The notes under the pieces are model-generated. The model searched no databases, was not told where the DNA came from, and saw only the letters and a list, made by a program, of their open reading frames with translations. DNA of 64,000 nucleotides from a virus, in IMG/VR virus record IMGVR_UViG_3300021976_000006, positions 30,232 to 94,231 of that record. One strand, written 5' to 3'. Position 1 is the stretch's first letter, and each line of letters begins with the position of its first letter. This document shows, piece after piece, positions 1 to 9,085 of this stretch. The position numbers and the translations under genes are program-made.

Positions 1-1366
1 ATTGTTGACCTAAGTTATTATATATACTACCTCTTTGTTGTCTAATTTGATTATTTGCTTGTTCTTGTTGCATATAAACATCTGCTAATTGATTTTGTGT
101 ATTAGCAAATACATTATTTTTATTAGCTCTAGCAATAGGATCACTAGAAGTAGTATTATTAATTTGTCTAAATTGAGCAGATTGATTTCTATCAATACGT
201 CTTGCTAAAGGATTTAAACTAATTTCTTCTGGCATATTATTTAAAACCTGATTTGTATAAGGATTTAATAATGGTTGTACATTTTGTTGTTGTTCTACTT
301 TACCAAACATTCCTCTACCAATATTAATTAATGAAGGAGCATATTGAGCTATTGAATTAAGAACACTACCTATTCCTGGAGTATTACTTCCTCCACCATT
401 TTGTCCTAACTGAGGAGTATAAGCAGTTGTACTAGGAGCCATACCAGTTTGACCTATTTGACCAAATGGTCTTGTTGGAGGTTTAGCTCCAAATGCTGTT
501 CCTGGAGATTGTATTCCGGTATTAGCAGATGGTGAAGATATTGGTAATAATCCTCTAGATTGTTGTAATAACATTCCTGGATTAAAACCAGTCGCTGGAT
601 TTTGTGCTGATAAATAAGGAGGTTTAGTAGGATCAACAAATGAACCCAAAGCCATTTTATCAGTTGGTTTTTTACTATTCTTATAGTTTTTGATATTTTG
701 TAAAATAGTGTTTTGAGTTATTTTATCATTATTATCTAAAGCTTGTTGATAATCTTTACTCTCTTTACTAGTTATAATAAATGTTCCTGATTCTGCTGTA
801 ACAAAATTATTCTTAGTATCTTTACCTTTAGAGTGAGGTTCATATAAACCACCAGTTTCAGGATTAATACCAGTATATTTTCTTAATACTTTACCAGTAG
901 CAGGATCAATTTGTAATTCACCTTTTTCTATATTAATAACTTCATTAGGTAACACTTCACCACCATCAGCAAATACTAAATTACCATAAGGATTACTATT
1001 AACAGTATCAAATTGTGATTCAATAGTTGTATTATAATTAGTTTTAGTAGCTTGTAGCTCAGCTGCTTTACGGGCTTTTTCAGCTCTTTGTTTCTTATTA
1101 GATCCAAATATACCAGCTATACCACCAATTAAACCACCTCCAATAGCACCTATAGCAGTTCCAATACCTGGAATTACTGATCCTATAGAAGCTCCTAAAC
1201 CAGCACCACTACCTGCTCCTGATAAAAAACCACCAGCATCAGTATCCTGACCTACAGCAGCACCTAGGAGATTTCCTCCTAAGCCTGCTATATTACCTAC
1301 AACGTTTGGATCAACGTTGCCGCCCCATGCATATTTAGTATAATTTATTTTTTTATTTTTCTTCAT
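1..1366 (-). CDS. Glycine-rich cargo/ejection-type virion protein (partial, C-terminus beyond window)
   Basis: The reading frame opens at an ATG on the minus strand and stays open to the left edge of the window, so about 455 residues are visible and the C-terminus is missing. After a short basic, aromatic N-terminus comes a long Gly/Ala-rich hydrophobic stretch (about residues 20-90) that resembles a membrane-inserting glycine zipper. The rest is Gln/Asn/Pro-rich and low in complexity. It follows the muzzle-like gene directly. In crAss-like phages that place is usually taken by cargo proteins ejected with the DNA. The role is inferred from position and composition; no catalytic motif is visible. 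Confidence 0.6.
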   Translation of the reverse strand, partial: MKKNKKINYTKYAWGGNVDPNVVGNIAGLGGNLLGAAVGQDTDAGGFLSGAGSGAGLGASIGSVIPGIGTAIGAIGGGLIGGIAGIFGSNKKQRAEKARKAAELQATKTNYNTTIESQFDTVNSNPYGNLVFADGGEVLPNEVINIEKGELQIDPATGKVLRKYTGINPETGGLYEPHSKGKDTKNNFVTAESGTFIITSKESKDYQQALDNNDKITQNTILQNIKNYKNSKKPTDKMALGSFVDPTKPPYLSAQNPATGFNPGMLLQQSRGLLPISSPSANTGIQSPGTAFGAKPPTRPFGQIGQTGMAPSTTAYTPQLGQNGGGSNTPGIGSVLNSIAQYAPSLINIGRGMFGKVEQQQNVQPLLNPYTNQVLNNMPEEISLNPLARRIDRNQSAQFRQINNTTSSDPIARANKNNVFANTQNQLADVYMQQEQANNQIRQQRGSIYNNLGQQ

Positions 1367-1370
1367 TATA

Positions 1371-4300
1371 TTATCTTTGAGATAATTTGTAAATTGAGTT
1401 TACAAAGTTAACAATAATTTTGGACATTACCAAACTTTTATAGCTAAATCTTACAATTAAATACTTATCTCTTAATTTAGCTAACTTATACCATGGTTTG
1501 TTATAATCAATTGCTAATGGATTAACTACTTTATCCACATAATAATTATTTTTTATATCATTCCAACTTTTAGAAAATAAAGGTTTAATTGATTGTTCTT
1601 TACTTCTGTCAAAAAACTTATTAATATTCCAATCTTTTTCTTTTCTAGTAAGATTAGTACCATTTAAAGTTATAACATCTGTACACTGTTGATCATTATA
1701 TAATAATACAGTATCAAAGAAATCATTAAGTCTTTGTTCACCTAAAAATGATTCAGCATTAATATTTAATGAATCTGTTACTTTAGTATATAAAGGATTC
1801 TCATTAAATACAGTTTCTATAATAAACTCAGTATCATAACCTTCCCCATTAGATTTTAATAAATCATTATCATAATTATATGTTAAGAAATCTGTATTAT
1901 GAGAAATATACAATCTTGGTATATAACCATGATAACTTATCCATTTCTTAGAAATAGGATCATAAGATACTGTAAAAGATTTATTCTCAAATACATCAGG
2001 ATTATTATAATCTAGTTTAACACCATTTCTATAAATATACCCATTAACAAATGTTAAAGTACCAGTAGTATCAATAAGTTCAAAGTCTTTCTTAGTAACT
2101 ATTAATCTTTTTAATTCAGGATCAAAAGTAGCAATAATACCTATATCATTAATAGGATTATCAAAACCATTCTCTAACTCTAATTGAGGAAATTGTTTAT
2201 AAATATCTAATTTAAAATATTCATTTAATCCTAGTATATTAATATCTTCTAATTGCTCATTAAATAAGAAACATTTATTCTTATGTCTGTCTACAAATAA
2301 GTATCCATATGGACTCTCTACAAGACTAAATTTAGAAGTAGTTCCACCATATCCACCATCAATAGATATTAGCTCTGTAGGCTCTATACTAAGGAATTCA
2401 CCAGTACCTACAACTATATTATCAGCATTTTCAGATTTAATAGTCTGATTAGATGCAAATACATCATATAGACTATCTCTAGTAATAGTATATAGTTTAT
2501 CTTGTCTAGTAAAGAATATAGTAATAGGTCCTCTATTAAGAGGTAAATCTCTATAATTATTAGCTCTTGATATTCTATAGTTATCTATTTTATCTTCTAA
2601 ACTCTGTTTGTCAGAATATATAATTCTAGTCGAGTATCTTATACCATCATTTAATAATCCAAAATCAGCTAGCTCTGTAGAATTAGCAAAATAGTATTTT
2701 ATATAATGATTATTATAAGGAATTTCTATCTTATAAAACTCTTTACGTAAATTAGCTGTAGTATAACTTTCAAAAGTACTGTCTATTAAATAAGATTTAG
2801 GAAAGTATTTCTCATCAAGAGTAGAACCTTCTCTACGCATTCTAATATTAATATCAGTTTCACACATAAATGAACCAAATGTGGTAGCTCCCCATTCAAA
2901 TACTTGTACTACTCCTCCTGGAGCAGAATCTTTAATATTAATAGCATTAATTGTTGAACTAATAGGAATAGCTTCTCCCCAAGTTTTCTTATAATGATGC
3001 ATATCAATATATGTATCACCATTTCTACAGAATACTTCCATAATACCAAATGAGAAATTTCTTGCAGCTCCTATTTCTACATATTCTAAATCTTGTACTT
3101 GACCATATAAACTGTCGTTATTATTTATAACAGATATATAATAAGCAGTGTCATAACAAGATTTATCTTGCCATCTTGGATCAACACCATCTGCAAATTT
3201 TAATCCATCCATAGTTATAGTAGCAGAATTAGATCCTGCTGGATAATCTAAGTCAGAATAGTAATCTGCTAATAATGTAGGATCGCCAATAGGTTTTATA
3301 TCTAATGTTGATAATACAGGTAATTGTAATAAAGCAGTATCTTGACTTTGCCTAAAGTTTAAAGCAATACCTTCACTAGTTCCTACGAAGTTATTATCAA
3401 TATATATAATTTTATCTATATCTCTACTATAAATTTCATCTTTAGGAACAGCTCTTTTTAAGTACGGTATAGCAGAGTTCATTATCTTTTGCTTTCTACC
3501 AGATTCATCAGATGCTGTATTATTATAATAATAAATATAATGTGCATGAGTAGGATCAGCAGCTCTTTTATAACCTATATAATTTATAAATCCTTTATCT
3601 AATCCACAAACTTTTAATTTATATCCTGATATATTAGCTTGTTTAAATTTAAAAGCTACTTCAGGAGAAATAAATTCAAATTGTCTAGCACCAGATTGAG
3701 TTCCACCACTAGCTTGTTGAGTCTGTTCTATAGGACTAAATGAATCATTTTGATCAGTACCTTGTAATAGACCTTTAGCTAATATATTTTTATTAGACTC
3801 ATTTCTAGGAGTCATAAATATTTTAATCTTTTTAATTAGATCTCCATATTCAGCAGGTATAACTATATTTTCAAAAGATAGTTGAATACACCATTTAGTT
3901 AATTGATAATCAGTAGCTGTATTAATAGCGTTTTCATCACCTCCAACTATTGTAGTATATAAAGGATGTAATATATCAGAAGGCATCTTATGATGTCTTA
4001 TATAAGATTTACCATTAGAATCTTGTTCTCCATTAATAGGATAACCAAATCCATCAGGATACACTTCATTACTTCTCCAATAAGATAAATATCCTGTATC
4101 AGTAGCAGTATTTCGATCTCTCCACCAAGTGTTACCATCAGGAGATATACCGGTATCCCATCCACCACCAGGAACATATACTCTTCCATACTCTCCTAGT
4201 TTTGTACCTAAACCTGGAATTACATCGGGTAATCTTCCTGGAATATGAAATACTTCAGTTTCTGTACCATCTTTTAATTCAAACCCTACTCCAAATGAAT

Positions 4301-5576
4301 ATACAGCATCTCTCATAAATGATCTATTGTCATCTATAAGATTGTTATTTCCTAAATTAACTAAATATGATGGACTAATAGAATGTTTTCTAGGAGCATC
4401 ATAAGGAACATCAAATGAATGTGGTGTATCAAAATCTATATCTACAGCAGCATTAATTATAGTATCATCTTCAAATACTACATTATCAGCTACATTATAT
4501 TGTACTGTAATATTATTAGCTAATGCTTGATAATTAATCTGAGAAGCTGCTAATTTAACATTACCTCTAATAAGTCTATTATCTTTCTGAGTAATAGCTT
4601 CTGAAGCATAATATTTAATAGTACCCACTATAACTTCATTTAGAGATATAGAATCATCTATCTCTCCTTCATTACCTGTATATATATAAGTATCTCTTGT
4701 AATAGGAATATTTTTTACTATTTTAATAGTATAAGTACCATCAATTAATGGTTTTATAATTAATAAATTATAGCTAGTAAAATTAGGATCTAATGTACTA
4801 TTAATTCCAAATTCTCTAAAATCTACTAGTATAGATTTGTTAGTAGGAGTTGGTATAACATCACCATCTACTAATCCAAAATCTTTATTAGTGTAAGAAT
4901 CTATAGGTCGACCATCAAAAAAATCATAATAATTCTCTGTAGCTATAGACATAGGTCTAGATATAGTTAATACAGATGTAGTAAATGTGTCTCCTAGATT
5001 ATAACTTACTCCTATATAATATTGACCACTAGTAATATTACCTCCATTATTTTGTACAATAGGAGATATAATAGGTCTAAGAGCTGTATCTCCAAGAGAT
5101 AATAATGCTATATCTAATCCTGTAGAATCTATATCTATATTAAGTAATCTATCATCATTTAATCCATCTACCCAATAGATAATACGTTGTTGCTTATAAT
5201 TAATTCTATAAGTACCTTTAATCTCATAATTATCTTGAAAATTTAATAGTAAAGAATCATATAATACAGTAGTTATATTTTTAGGAGGATTAATATAAAT
5301 GATCTTATTATAAGCTGTTTCTTCTTCTAAGTTTTTAATAAAAAGAACATACTCTTCTGTACCTAACCATATATAGCCAAGTATAGTAGTGTTTGTTTCT
5401 CCATTTGGTTTATAGTATAAACTAAAAGACTTCTCGTTGGTGCGAGAAGTTCTATCAGTTACTATATTATTAATTATAGTATTAAAAGCAAAAGAATATG
5501 AGTTTTTAGGTTGTTTAGTAGGATTATCTACTCTAACAAGTCCATTCTCAAATGTATTTACAGTTTTATTAGACAT
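1371..5576 (-). CDS. Tail muzzle-like protein (crAss-like, 1401 aa)
   Basis: This is the largest gene in the window (1,401 residues). It is rich in Asn, Tyr, Ile and Thr, with beta-propeller-like spacing of Gly/Asp turns and no signal peptide or membrane helix. Its size and place, after two or three tail-ring genes and before a glycine-rich cargo-like gene, match the tail muzzle of crAss-like podoviruses, which closes the distal end of the short tail. Its start overlaps the stop of the preceding ring gene by 8 nt, indicating translational coupling. The identification rests on synteny and size rather than a diagnostic motif. Confidence 0.6.
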   Translation of the reverse strand: MSNKTVNTFENGLVRVDNPTKQPKNSYSFAFNTIINNIVTDRTSRTNEKSFSLYYKPNGETNTTILGYIWLGTEEYVLFIKNLEEETAYNKIIYINPPKNITTVLYDSLLLNFQDNYEIKGTYRINYKQQRIIYWVDGLNDDRLLNIDIDSTGLDIALLSLGDTALRPIISPIVQNNGGNITSGQYYIGVSYNLGDTFTTSVLTISRPMSIATENYYDFFDGRPIDSYTNKDFGLVDGDVIPTPTNKSILVDFREFGINSTLDPNFTSYNLLIIKPLIDGTYTIKIVKNIPITRDTYIYTGNEGEIDDSISLNEVIVGTIKYYASEAITQKDNRLIRGNVKLAASQINYQALANNITVQYNVADNVVFEDDTIINAAVDIDFDTPHSFDVPYDAPRKHSISPSYLVNLGNNNLIDDNRSFMRDAVYSFGVGFELKDGTETEVFHIPGRLPDVIPGLGTKLGEYGRVYVPGGGWDTGISPDGNTWWRDRNTATDTGYLSYWRSNEVYPDGFGYPINGEQDSNGKSYIRHHKMPSDILHPLYTTIVGGDENAINTATDYQLTKWCIQLSFENIVIPAEYGDLIKKIKIFMTPRNESNKNILAKGLLQGTDQNDSFSPIEQTQQASGGTQSGARQFEFISPEVAFKFKQANISGYKLKVCGLDKGFINYIGYKRAADPTHAHYIYYYNNTASDESGRKQKIMNSAIPYLKRAVPKDEIYSRDIDKIIYIDNNFVGTSEGIALNFRQSQDTALLQLPVLSTLDIKPIGDPTLLADYYSDLDYPAGSNSATITMDGLKFADGVDPRWQDKSCYDTAYYISVINNNDSLYGQVQDLEYVEIGAARNFSFGIMEVFCRNGDTYIDMHHYKKTWGEAIPISSTINAINIKDSAPGGVVQVFEWGATTFGSFMCETDINIRMRREGSTLDEKYFPKSYLIDSTFESYTTANLRKEFYKIEIPYNNHYIKYYFANSTELADFGLLNDGIRYSTRIIYSDKQSLEDKIDNYRISRANNYRDLPLNRGPITIFFTRQDKLYTITRDSLYDVFASNQTIKSENADNIVVGTGEFLSIEPTELISIDGGYGGTTSKFSLVESPYGYLFVDRHKNKCFLFNEQLEDINILGLNEYFKLDIYKQFPQLELENGFDNPINDIGIIATFDPELKRLIVTKKDFELIDTTGTLTFVNGYIYRNGVKLDYNNPDVFENKSFTVSYDPISKKWISYHGYIPRLYISHNTDFLTYNYDNDLLKSNGEGYDTEFIIETVFNENPLYTKVTDSLNINAESFLGEQRLNDFFDTVLLYNDQQCTDVITLNGTNLTRKEKDWNINKFFDRSKEQSIKPLFSKSWNDIKNNYYVDKVVNPLAIDYNKPWYKLAKLRDKYLIVRFSYKSLVMSKIIVNFVNSIYKLSQR
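1403..1434 (-). promoter_or_regulatory. Bacteroidota-type promoter for the cargo-like gene
   Basis: Read on the minus strand, TTTG (1431-1434) is followed after exactly 20 nt by TAACTTTG (1403-1410), matching the Bacteroidota vegetative consensus TTTG-N19-21-TAnnTTTG. It lies inside the 3' end of the muzzle-like gene, about 37 nt before the ATG at 1366. Confidence 0.6.
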
Positions 5577-6309
5577 TATTTAAATCGTTATAAAATTTAG
5601 TAAATTGAAACATATCTGGTTTAAGTCTATGAAAACTTCTCTTTAATGCTTCAAGTGTTTGTAGATCAGGCATCATAGCTTCTGCTCCAGCTTGGTTACA
5701 ATAGTATTGCCATTTAACATAAGCATCATCATAAAATCTAGGATCTATTTCTTTATTAAGAGCTTTAGCATATAAGTATTTATAAGTTATATACCAATAT
5801 AAAGCTTCTTTAAATGACTGATGATCTGGTACTAAAGGATAACCATCTTCATCTGATGGATAAGCGGTATATCTAATATTTAGAGTACCTTCTTTAAAAG
5901 AAGTTCTAAACCATGATCCTTCTATCCAGAATTCAGCATCTGGTCCTAACATATTACCTTTGACAAGTAATACATTGTTTATTTTCTCTTGATTATAAGA
6001 GTAAGGAGTATAGTATCTTCCTGATGGTGTTCTATCCTTTGGTCCATATAAATTACTCGAATAGAGCATATTAAAACCATTATATTCAACAGCATCTAGA
6101 CCTATATAATCACAAGGAAGTTCTCCTTTATAGTTCTTAATACATATACAAGCTGATTTATGAATATATTGAGGATAAACGTGTATAAAATCTAAAGCCT
6201 CGCTCATCCATTCTATAAAATCAGTAAATGCTTCTTCTTCTTTTAATTGAAGATCTCTATAGACTTTAGCAATAATAGTCTTACAACTAATTTGTTTTCC
6301 GTTTAACAT
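5569..6309 (-). CDS. Tail tubular/ring protein
   Basis: A 246-residue protein with a helical N-terminal half and a block around residues 150-185 containing YPSDEDGYPLVPDHQSFKEA, which I recognise as typical of crAss-like tail tubular (P22 gp4/T7 gp11-type) proteins that build the rings between portal and tail tip. It lies between a 157-aa gene and the muzzle-like gene, with a 1-nt gap and an 8-nt overlap respectively. The assignment is good at the level of tail-ring protein; which ring it forms is not resolved. Confidence 0.6.
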   Translation of the reverse strand: MLNGKQISCKTIIAKVYRDLQLKEEEAFTDFIEWMSEALDFIHVYPQYIHKSACICIKNYKGELPCDYIGLDAVEYNGFNMLYSSNLYGPKDRTPSGRYYTPYSYNQEKINNVLLVKGNMLGPDAEFWIEGSWFRTSFKEGTLNIRYTAYPSDEDGYPLVPDHQSFKEALYWYITYKYLYAKALNKEIDPRFYDDAYVKWQYYCNQAGAEAMMPDLQTLEALKRSFHRLKPDMFQFTKFYNDLNNV

Positions 6310-6783
6310 TTATTCAAAGTATTTATTTACTTGATTAATTCCATTTTCTTTAATTAACTTAGCTAGATTTCTTTTATTATCTCTAGTAGGAATGAAGGAA
6401 TAAGCAGCTTTATTTTTAATAATAGTAGCAACTCTTTTATTCCAATAGTATCTTACATAATAATTATTTGAATGCTCGTTAAGATGTTTATTTTTGTATT
6501 GTTCTTCTGATTTATTAAATAAACCAAAATCTGGTTTTAGATTTCTTAAATCTACTTTTCTTTTTTTGATTCTAATAGTTCCTAATCTATATGGCATATC
6601 TAAGAATAAACCATCCAATACTTGATTAGATAATTCTTTATTAAATTCTTCACATATAGTTCTGAATGTTTTATAATCTATATTATATTTAGATGTTTCT
6701 GATACATCTTTAATATAATATTCATAAATGTGTTTTAATGTTAAAACGTTTTGTATAATATTTTTACCTCTTAAGTCTGACAT
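6310..6783 (-). CDS. Conserved tail-region protein (157 aa)
   Basis: A small, very basic, Lys/Asn/Tyr-rich protein with RIKKRKVDL near residue 70 and many predicted helices. It sits inside the tail-ring block, 2 nt from the upstream gene and immediately before the tubular protein, so it is probably a virion or assembly component. No signal peptide, membrane helix or enzymatic motif is visible. Confidence 0.5.
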   Translation of the reverse strand: MSDLRGKNIIQNVLTLKHIYEYYIKDVSETSKYNIDYKTFRTICEEFNKELSNQVLDGLFLDMPYRLGTIRIKKRKVDLRNLKPDFGLFNKSEEQYKNKHLNEHSNNYYVRYYWNKRVATIIKNKAAYSFIPTRDNKRNLAKLIKENGINQVNKYFE

Positions 6784-6785
6784 AG

Positions 6786-7457
6786 TTATTGTTCTGATGA
6801 AGCATCATTAGTATTTTTCTCTGCAATTTGTAAAAATAGATCTAGTTCTTTACTTTTTATTAAAGTATTAAGATCAGAAATCATTTTACCTGATATTGGA
6901 TATTTATCCACATCTGGATTATAACAAGATGATCCATCTACTTTAGTAAATATAGTAGCTTCTTTAGGATTACTAAATACACCTTCTATATTAATATACT
7001 TAAGTAGTGGGTTATTACAGCCTGTAATAAAAACATAACCATTGCTATAGTAAGCCAAGGGTTCTTTAGATGCATACTTATTATATTGATTCCATCTAAC
7101 ATTTGCTTTAGTTTTATATGGGTATCCTGATTGTTTATCTAATCCACCTATATAAGTAAATAGATCCATTTGATCTAATTCAATAGGTTGAGGAATAGTT
7201 TTTACTGTTCTAAATATATTATTACCAACAACTATAGTTCCAGGAGCAGCAGTATCTACTGCTTGTACTTCTACTTGTCCTAAATCTTGTTTAATATTAG
7301 AACTAATAGATCTACCTTTTTGTAATTGTTGTACAATTAACTTTTCTCGAATATAATTAATCATAAACTGTATTTGACGATCACTTATATTAAGATCATC
7401 AGGACGAGCTATTTTTATTAAATTCCTTATATTATATGTTAATTCTTGAATTGTCAT
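6786..7457 (-). CDS. Tail ring/neck protein (223 aa)
   Basis: The N-terminus (about residues 1-55) is helical with ISDRQIQFMINYIREKLIVQ. The remainder is beta-rich and ends in an acidic tail. N-terminal helices followed by a sandwich domain are common in phage neck and tubular proteins, and the gene opens the tail unit (this gene, 157 aa, tubular, muzzle) behind its own promoter. A structural role is inferred from context. Confidence 0.5.
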   Translation of the reverse strand: MTIQELTYNIRNLIKIARPDDLNISDRQIQFMINYIREKLIVQQLQKGRSISSNIKQDLGQVEVQAVDTAAPGTIVVGNNIFRTVKTIPQPIELDQMDLFTYIGGLDKQSGYPYKTKANVRWNQYNKYASKEPLAYYSNGYVFITGCNNPLLKYINIEGVFSNPKEATIFTKVDGSSCYNPDVDKYPISGKMISDLNTLIKSKELDLFLQIAEKNTNDASSEQ

Positions 7458-7474
7458 TTGTTATATAATTTATA

Positions 7475-7506
7475 CAAAAATACATATTATTTTTCAATAA
7501 TACAAA
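7475..7506 (-). promoter_or_regulatory. Bacteroidota-type promoter for the tail-ring/muzzle unit
   Basis: On the minus strand TTTG (7503-7506), 20 nt, then TATTTTTG (7475-7482). The -7 box ends 18 nt before the ATG at 7457. It sits in the gap between the spanin gene and the tail genes. Confidence 0.6.
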
Positions 7507-7507
7507 T

Positions 7508-8077
7508 TTATATAGCTCTTTTAAAATATTTTTTACTAATATAGTAAAATACTCCTAGTACTCCAGTAGCAGATAGTATATACCATAGTATATTAACTGG
7601 TTCTTTCTGTTTGACAGAGTTCTTAGCTACAATAGCTTTCTTACCAGTTGAATCTTGTTTAGAATCTTTTGTTGTTTTAATATTATTTTTAATAGTGGTT
7701 TCTTTATCTAATTTAAAATTAATACCTTGAGATTTAACTTCTACTTCAGTTTTTAAAGAACCTCTTAAACTATCATAAGTTTGTCTAATATTAACAAAGT
7801 CATTATTAATTAAAGTTAAATTTTTAATATCACTAAGATTTTTAACAGGAATACTAGATTTATCTTTTTTGGGTTTTGTATATATAGTACTATCTGCTTT
7901 CTCTTTAATAGTAGTTACAGAGCTGTCACTAGAGACAACCTTTTCTTCTTTATGAGTAGTTGACTCAGATTGTTCTTTATACTTGTTAGAACTCTTAAAA
8001 ACCTTATTAAATACACCACAACTCGATAGAGTTGTAGCTATTAATAATATTGGTATAAACTTACTTAGCTTTATCAT
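7508..8077 (-). CDS. Unimolecular spanin (u-spanin), outer-membrane disruption
   Basis: The 189-residue product begins with a lipoprotein signal peptide and a lipobox ending in LSSC, with the lipidated Cys at residue 20. A long hydrophilic, Lys/Ser/Thr-rich periplasmic segment follows. The C-terminus has one membrane helix (about residues 160-182) and a basic cytoplasmic tail (KKYFKRAI). An N-terminal outer-membrane lipid anchor plus a C-terminal inner-membrane helix is the hallmark of u-spanins, which fuse the two membranes in the last step of lysis. It is the last gene of a lysis cassette and overlaps its neighbour by 17 nt. Confidence 0.75.
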   Translation of the reverse strand: MIKLSKFIPILLIATTLSSCGVFNKVFKSSNKYKEQSESTTHKEEKVVSSDSSVTTIKEKADSTIYTKPKKDKSSIPVKNLSDIKNLTLINNDFVNIRQTYDSLRGSLKTEVEVKSQGINFKLDKETTIKNNIKTTKDSKQDSTGKKAIVAKNSVKQKEPVNILWYILSATGVLGVFYYISKKYFKRAI

Positions 8078-8267
8078 TATTTTTACTTTTTAATTCTGAA
8101 AATATACTATCCAGTTTTTCTACACGATCAGCTATAGGATCTATATTTATTGAGTCTTCTGTTACAACTACATGAATTTTTCTTTCAGGAATACCCTCAG
8201 CTTTATTACTGAGAGTTGTTCCTGATAAAACTATGGTCATAAATATTAATATACATGCATATTTCAT
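8061..8267 (-). CDS. Small exported protein of the lysis cassette (68 aa)
   Basis: An N-terminal signal peptide or hydrophobic helix (residues 1-20) precedes an acidic/basic hydrophilic segment that may form a helix in the periplasm. It is wedged between the holin-like gene (1-nt overlap) and the u-spanin (17-nt overlap), so it is probably an auxiliary lysis protein. It has no lipobox Cys after the signal. Its function is not recognised. Confidence 0.5.
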   Translation of the reverse strand: MKYACILIFMTIVLSGTTLSNKAEGIPERKIHVVVTEDSINIDPIADRVEKLDSIFSELKSKNNDKAK

Positions 8268-8572
8268 TATTTTTTGTCCTTTTTAATATCTTTAATAGTT
8301 TGACTTGCATTATTTATTAATGTATCTAATCTAGGTAACTGATTATTAACCCTATTTTGAGTTTCTTCCATCTTTTCTACTAATTTATCTTGAGAGGCTT
8401 TTATTTCAGAAATCATTGCTTTATTTAACTCTCTTTCAGTATTTCTACCATCTATAAATAAATATCCGGTAGTAAAAGTAGTCACTATACACCACATTAC
8501 TAATGTTTGTTTACCTACGAGATCAGCTAACTTCGTTAAAGCAGTTACTTTCTCTTCTACATTTTCTAGCAT
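8267..8572 (-). CDS. Holin-like membrane protein (101 aa)
   Basis: One strong transmembrane helix (about residues 23-40) is followed by a charged coiled coil (about 45-100) ending in KDIKKDKK. Its small size, single helix, and place between the endolysin and the spanin suggest a holin that permits endolysin release. Single-helix holins are known but cannot be identified from sequence alone. Confidence 0.5.
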   Translation of the reverse strand: MLENVEEKVTALTKLADLVGKQTLVMWCIVTTFTTGYLFIDGRNTERELNKAMISEIKASQDKLVEKMEETQNRVNNQLPRLDTLINNASQTIKDIKKDKK

Positions 8573-8606
8573 TCATAATTATATTTTTTGGGTTTAAAAA
8601 TATTTG

Positions 8607-9074
8607 TTATATTAAGACATAACCATCTTTATCTACTTTACCTGCATTATATAATGCTAATAATTGTTTAACTGTATATCCAAAACTCATTTCAAAATGA
8701 GGATAATCTTTTATACTATTAAAATCTCCACCCCATTTAAATCCATATTTCTTAAATACTTCTACTACCTTTAACCAATTCTTATCTACTTTCCAATCTA
8801 TTTTACCATTAATTTGATTAGCAAAATCAATTGCCATTGCATAATTATGATATGAAGATCCGCCTTTAGCATTAGTTACTATTGATCCAGGTTTGGTTCT
8901 ACCTTGAGCATATAAAGCATCTGATCTTTCAAATGATCTTAATGTTTCAGTAATAAATGGGTGAACACCAATAGGCGTTACTTTTACTGCTTCTCTATAA
9001 GCTGCTATTGCTTTATCTCTTAACTTAGGATGTAACTTTTGAAGTCTTCCTATTGATATTAAATCTTCTGCCAT
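8607..9074 (-). CDS. Endolysin, M15-family L-Ala-D-Glu/D-Ala-D-Ala peptidase
   Basis: The 155-residue protein carries the zinc-peptidase M15 signature: SxHxxxxAxD with His76 and Asp83, and the distal metal ligand in DYPHFE at His126. The fold corresponds to VanY-like phage peptidases that cleave the peptide stem of peptidoglycan. There is no signal peptide, consistent with holin-dependent release, and no separate wall-binding domain. It starts the lysis cassette directly after the fibre genes. Confidence 0.85.
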   Translation of the reverse strand: MAEDLISIGRLQKLHPKLRDKAIAAYREAVKVTPIGVHPFITETLRSFERSDALYAQGRTKPGSIVTNAKGGSSYHNYAMAIDFANQINGKIDWKVDKNWLKVVEVFKKYGFKWGGDFNSIKDYPHFEMSFGYTVKQLLALYNAGKVDKDGYVLI

Positions 9075-9085
9075 TTTTATAATTT

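Noticed and set aside
454-639. 61-aa minus-strand ORF near the left edge
   Set aside because: Shadow of the open 455-codon frame of the cargo-like gene; composition is Leu/Gln-rich as expected from frame-shifted reading.
3998-4189. 63-aa ORF inside the muzzle-like gene, same strand, other frame
   Set aside because: Lies wholly within a well-supported 1,401-codon gene and has Leu/Ile/Met-rich shadow composition.
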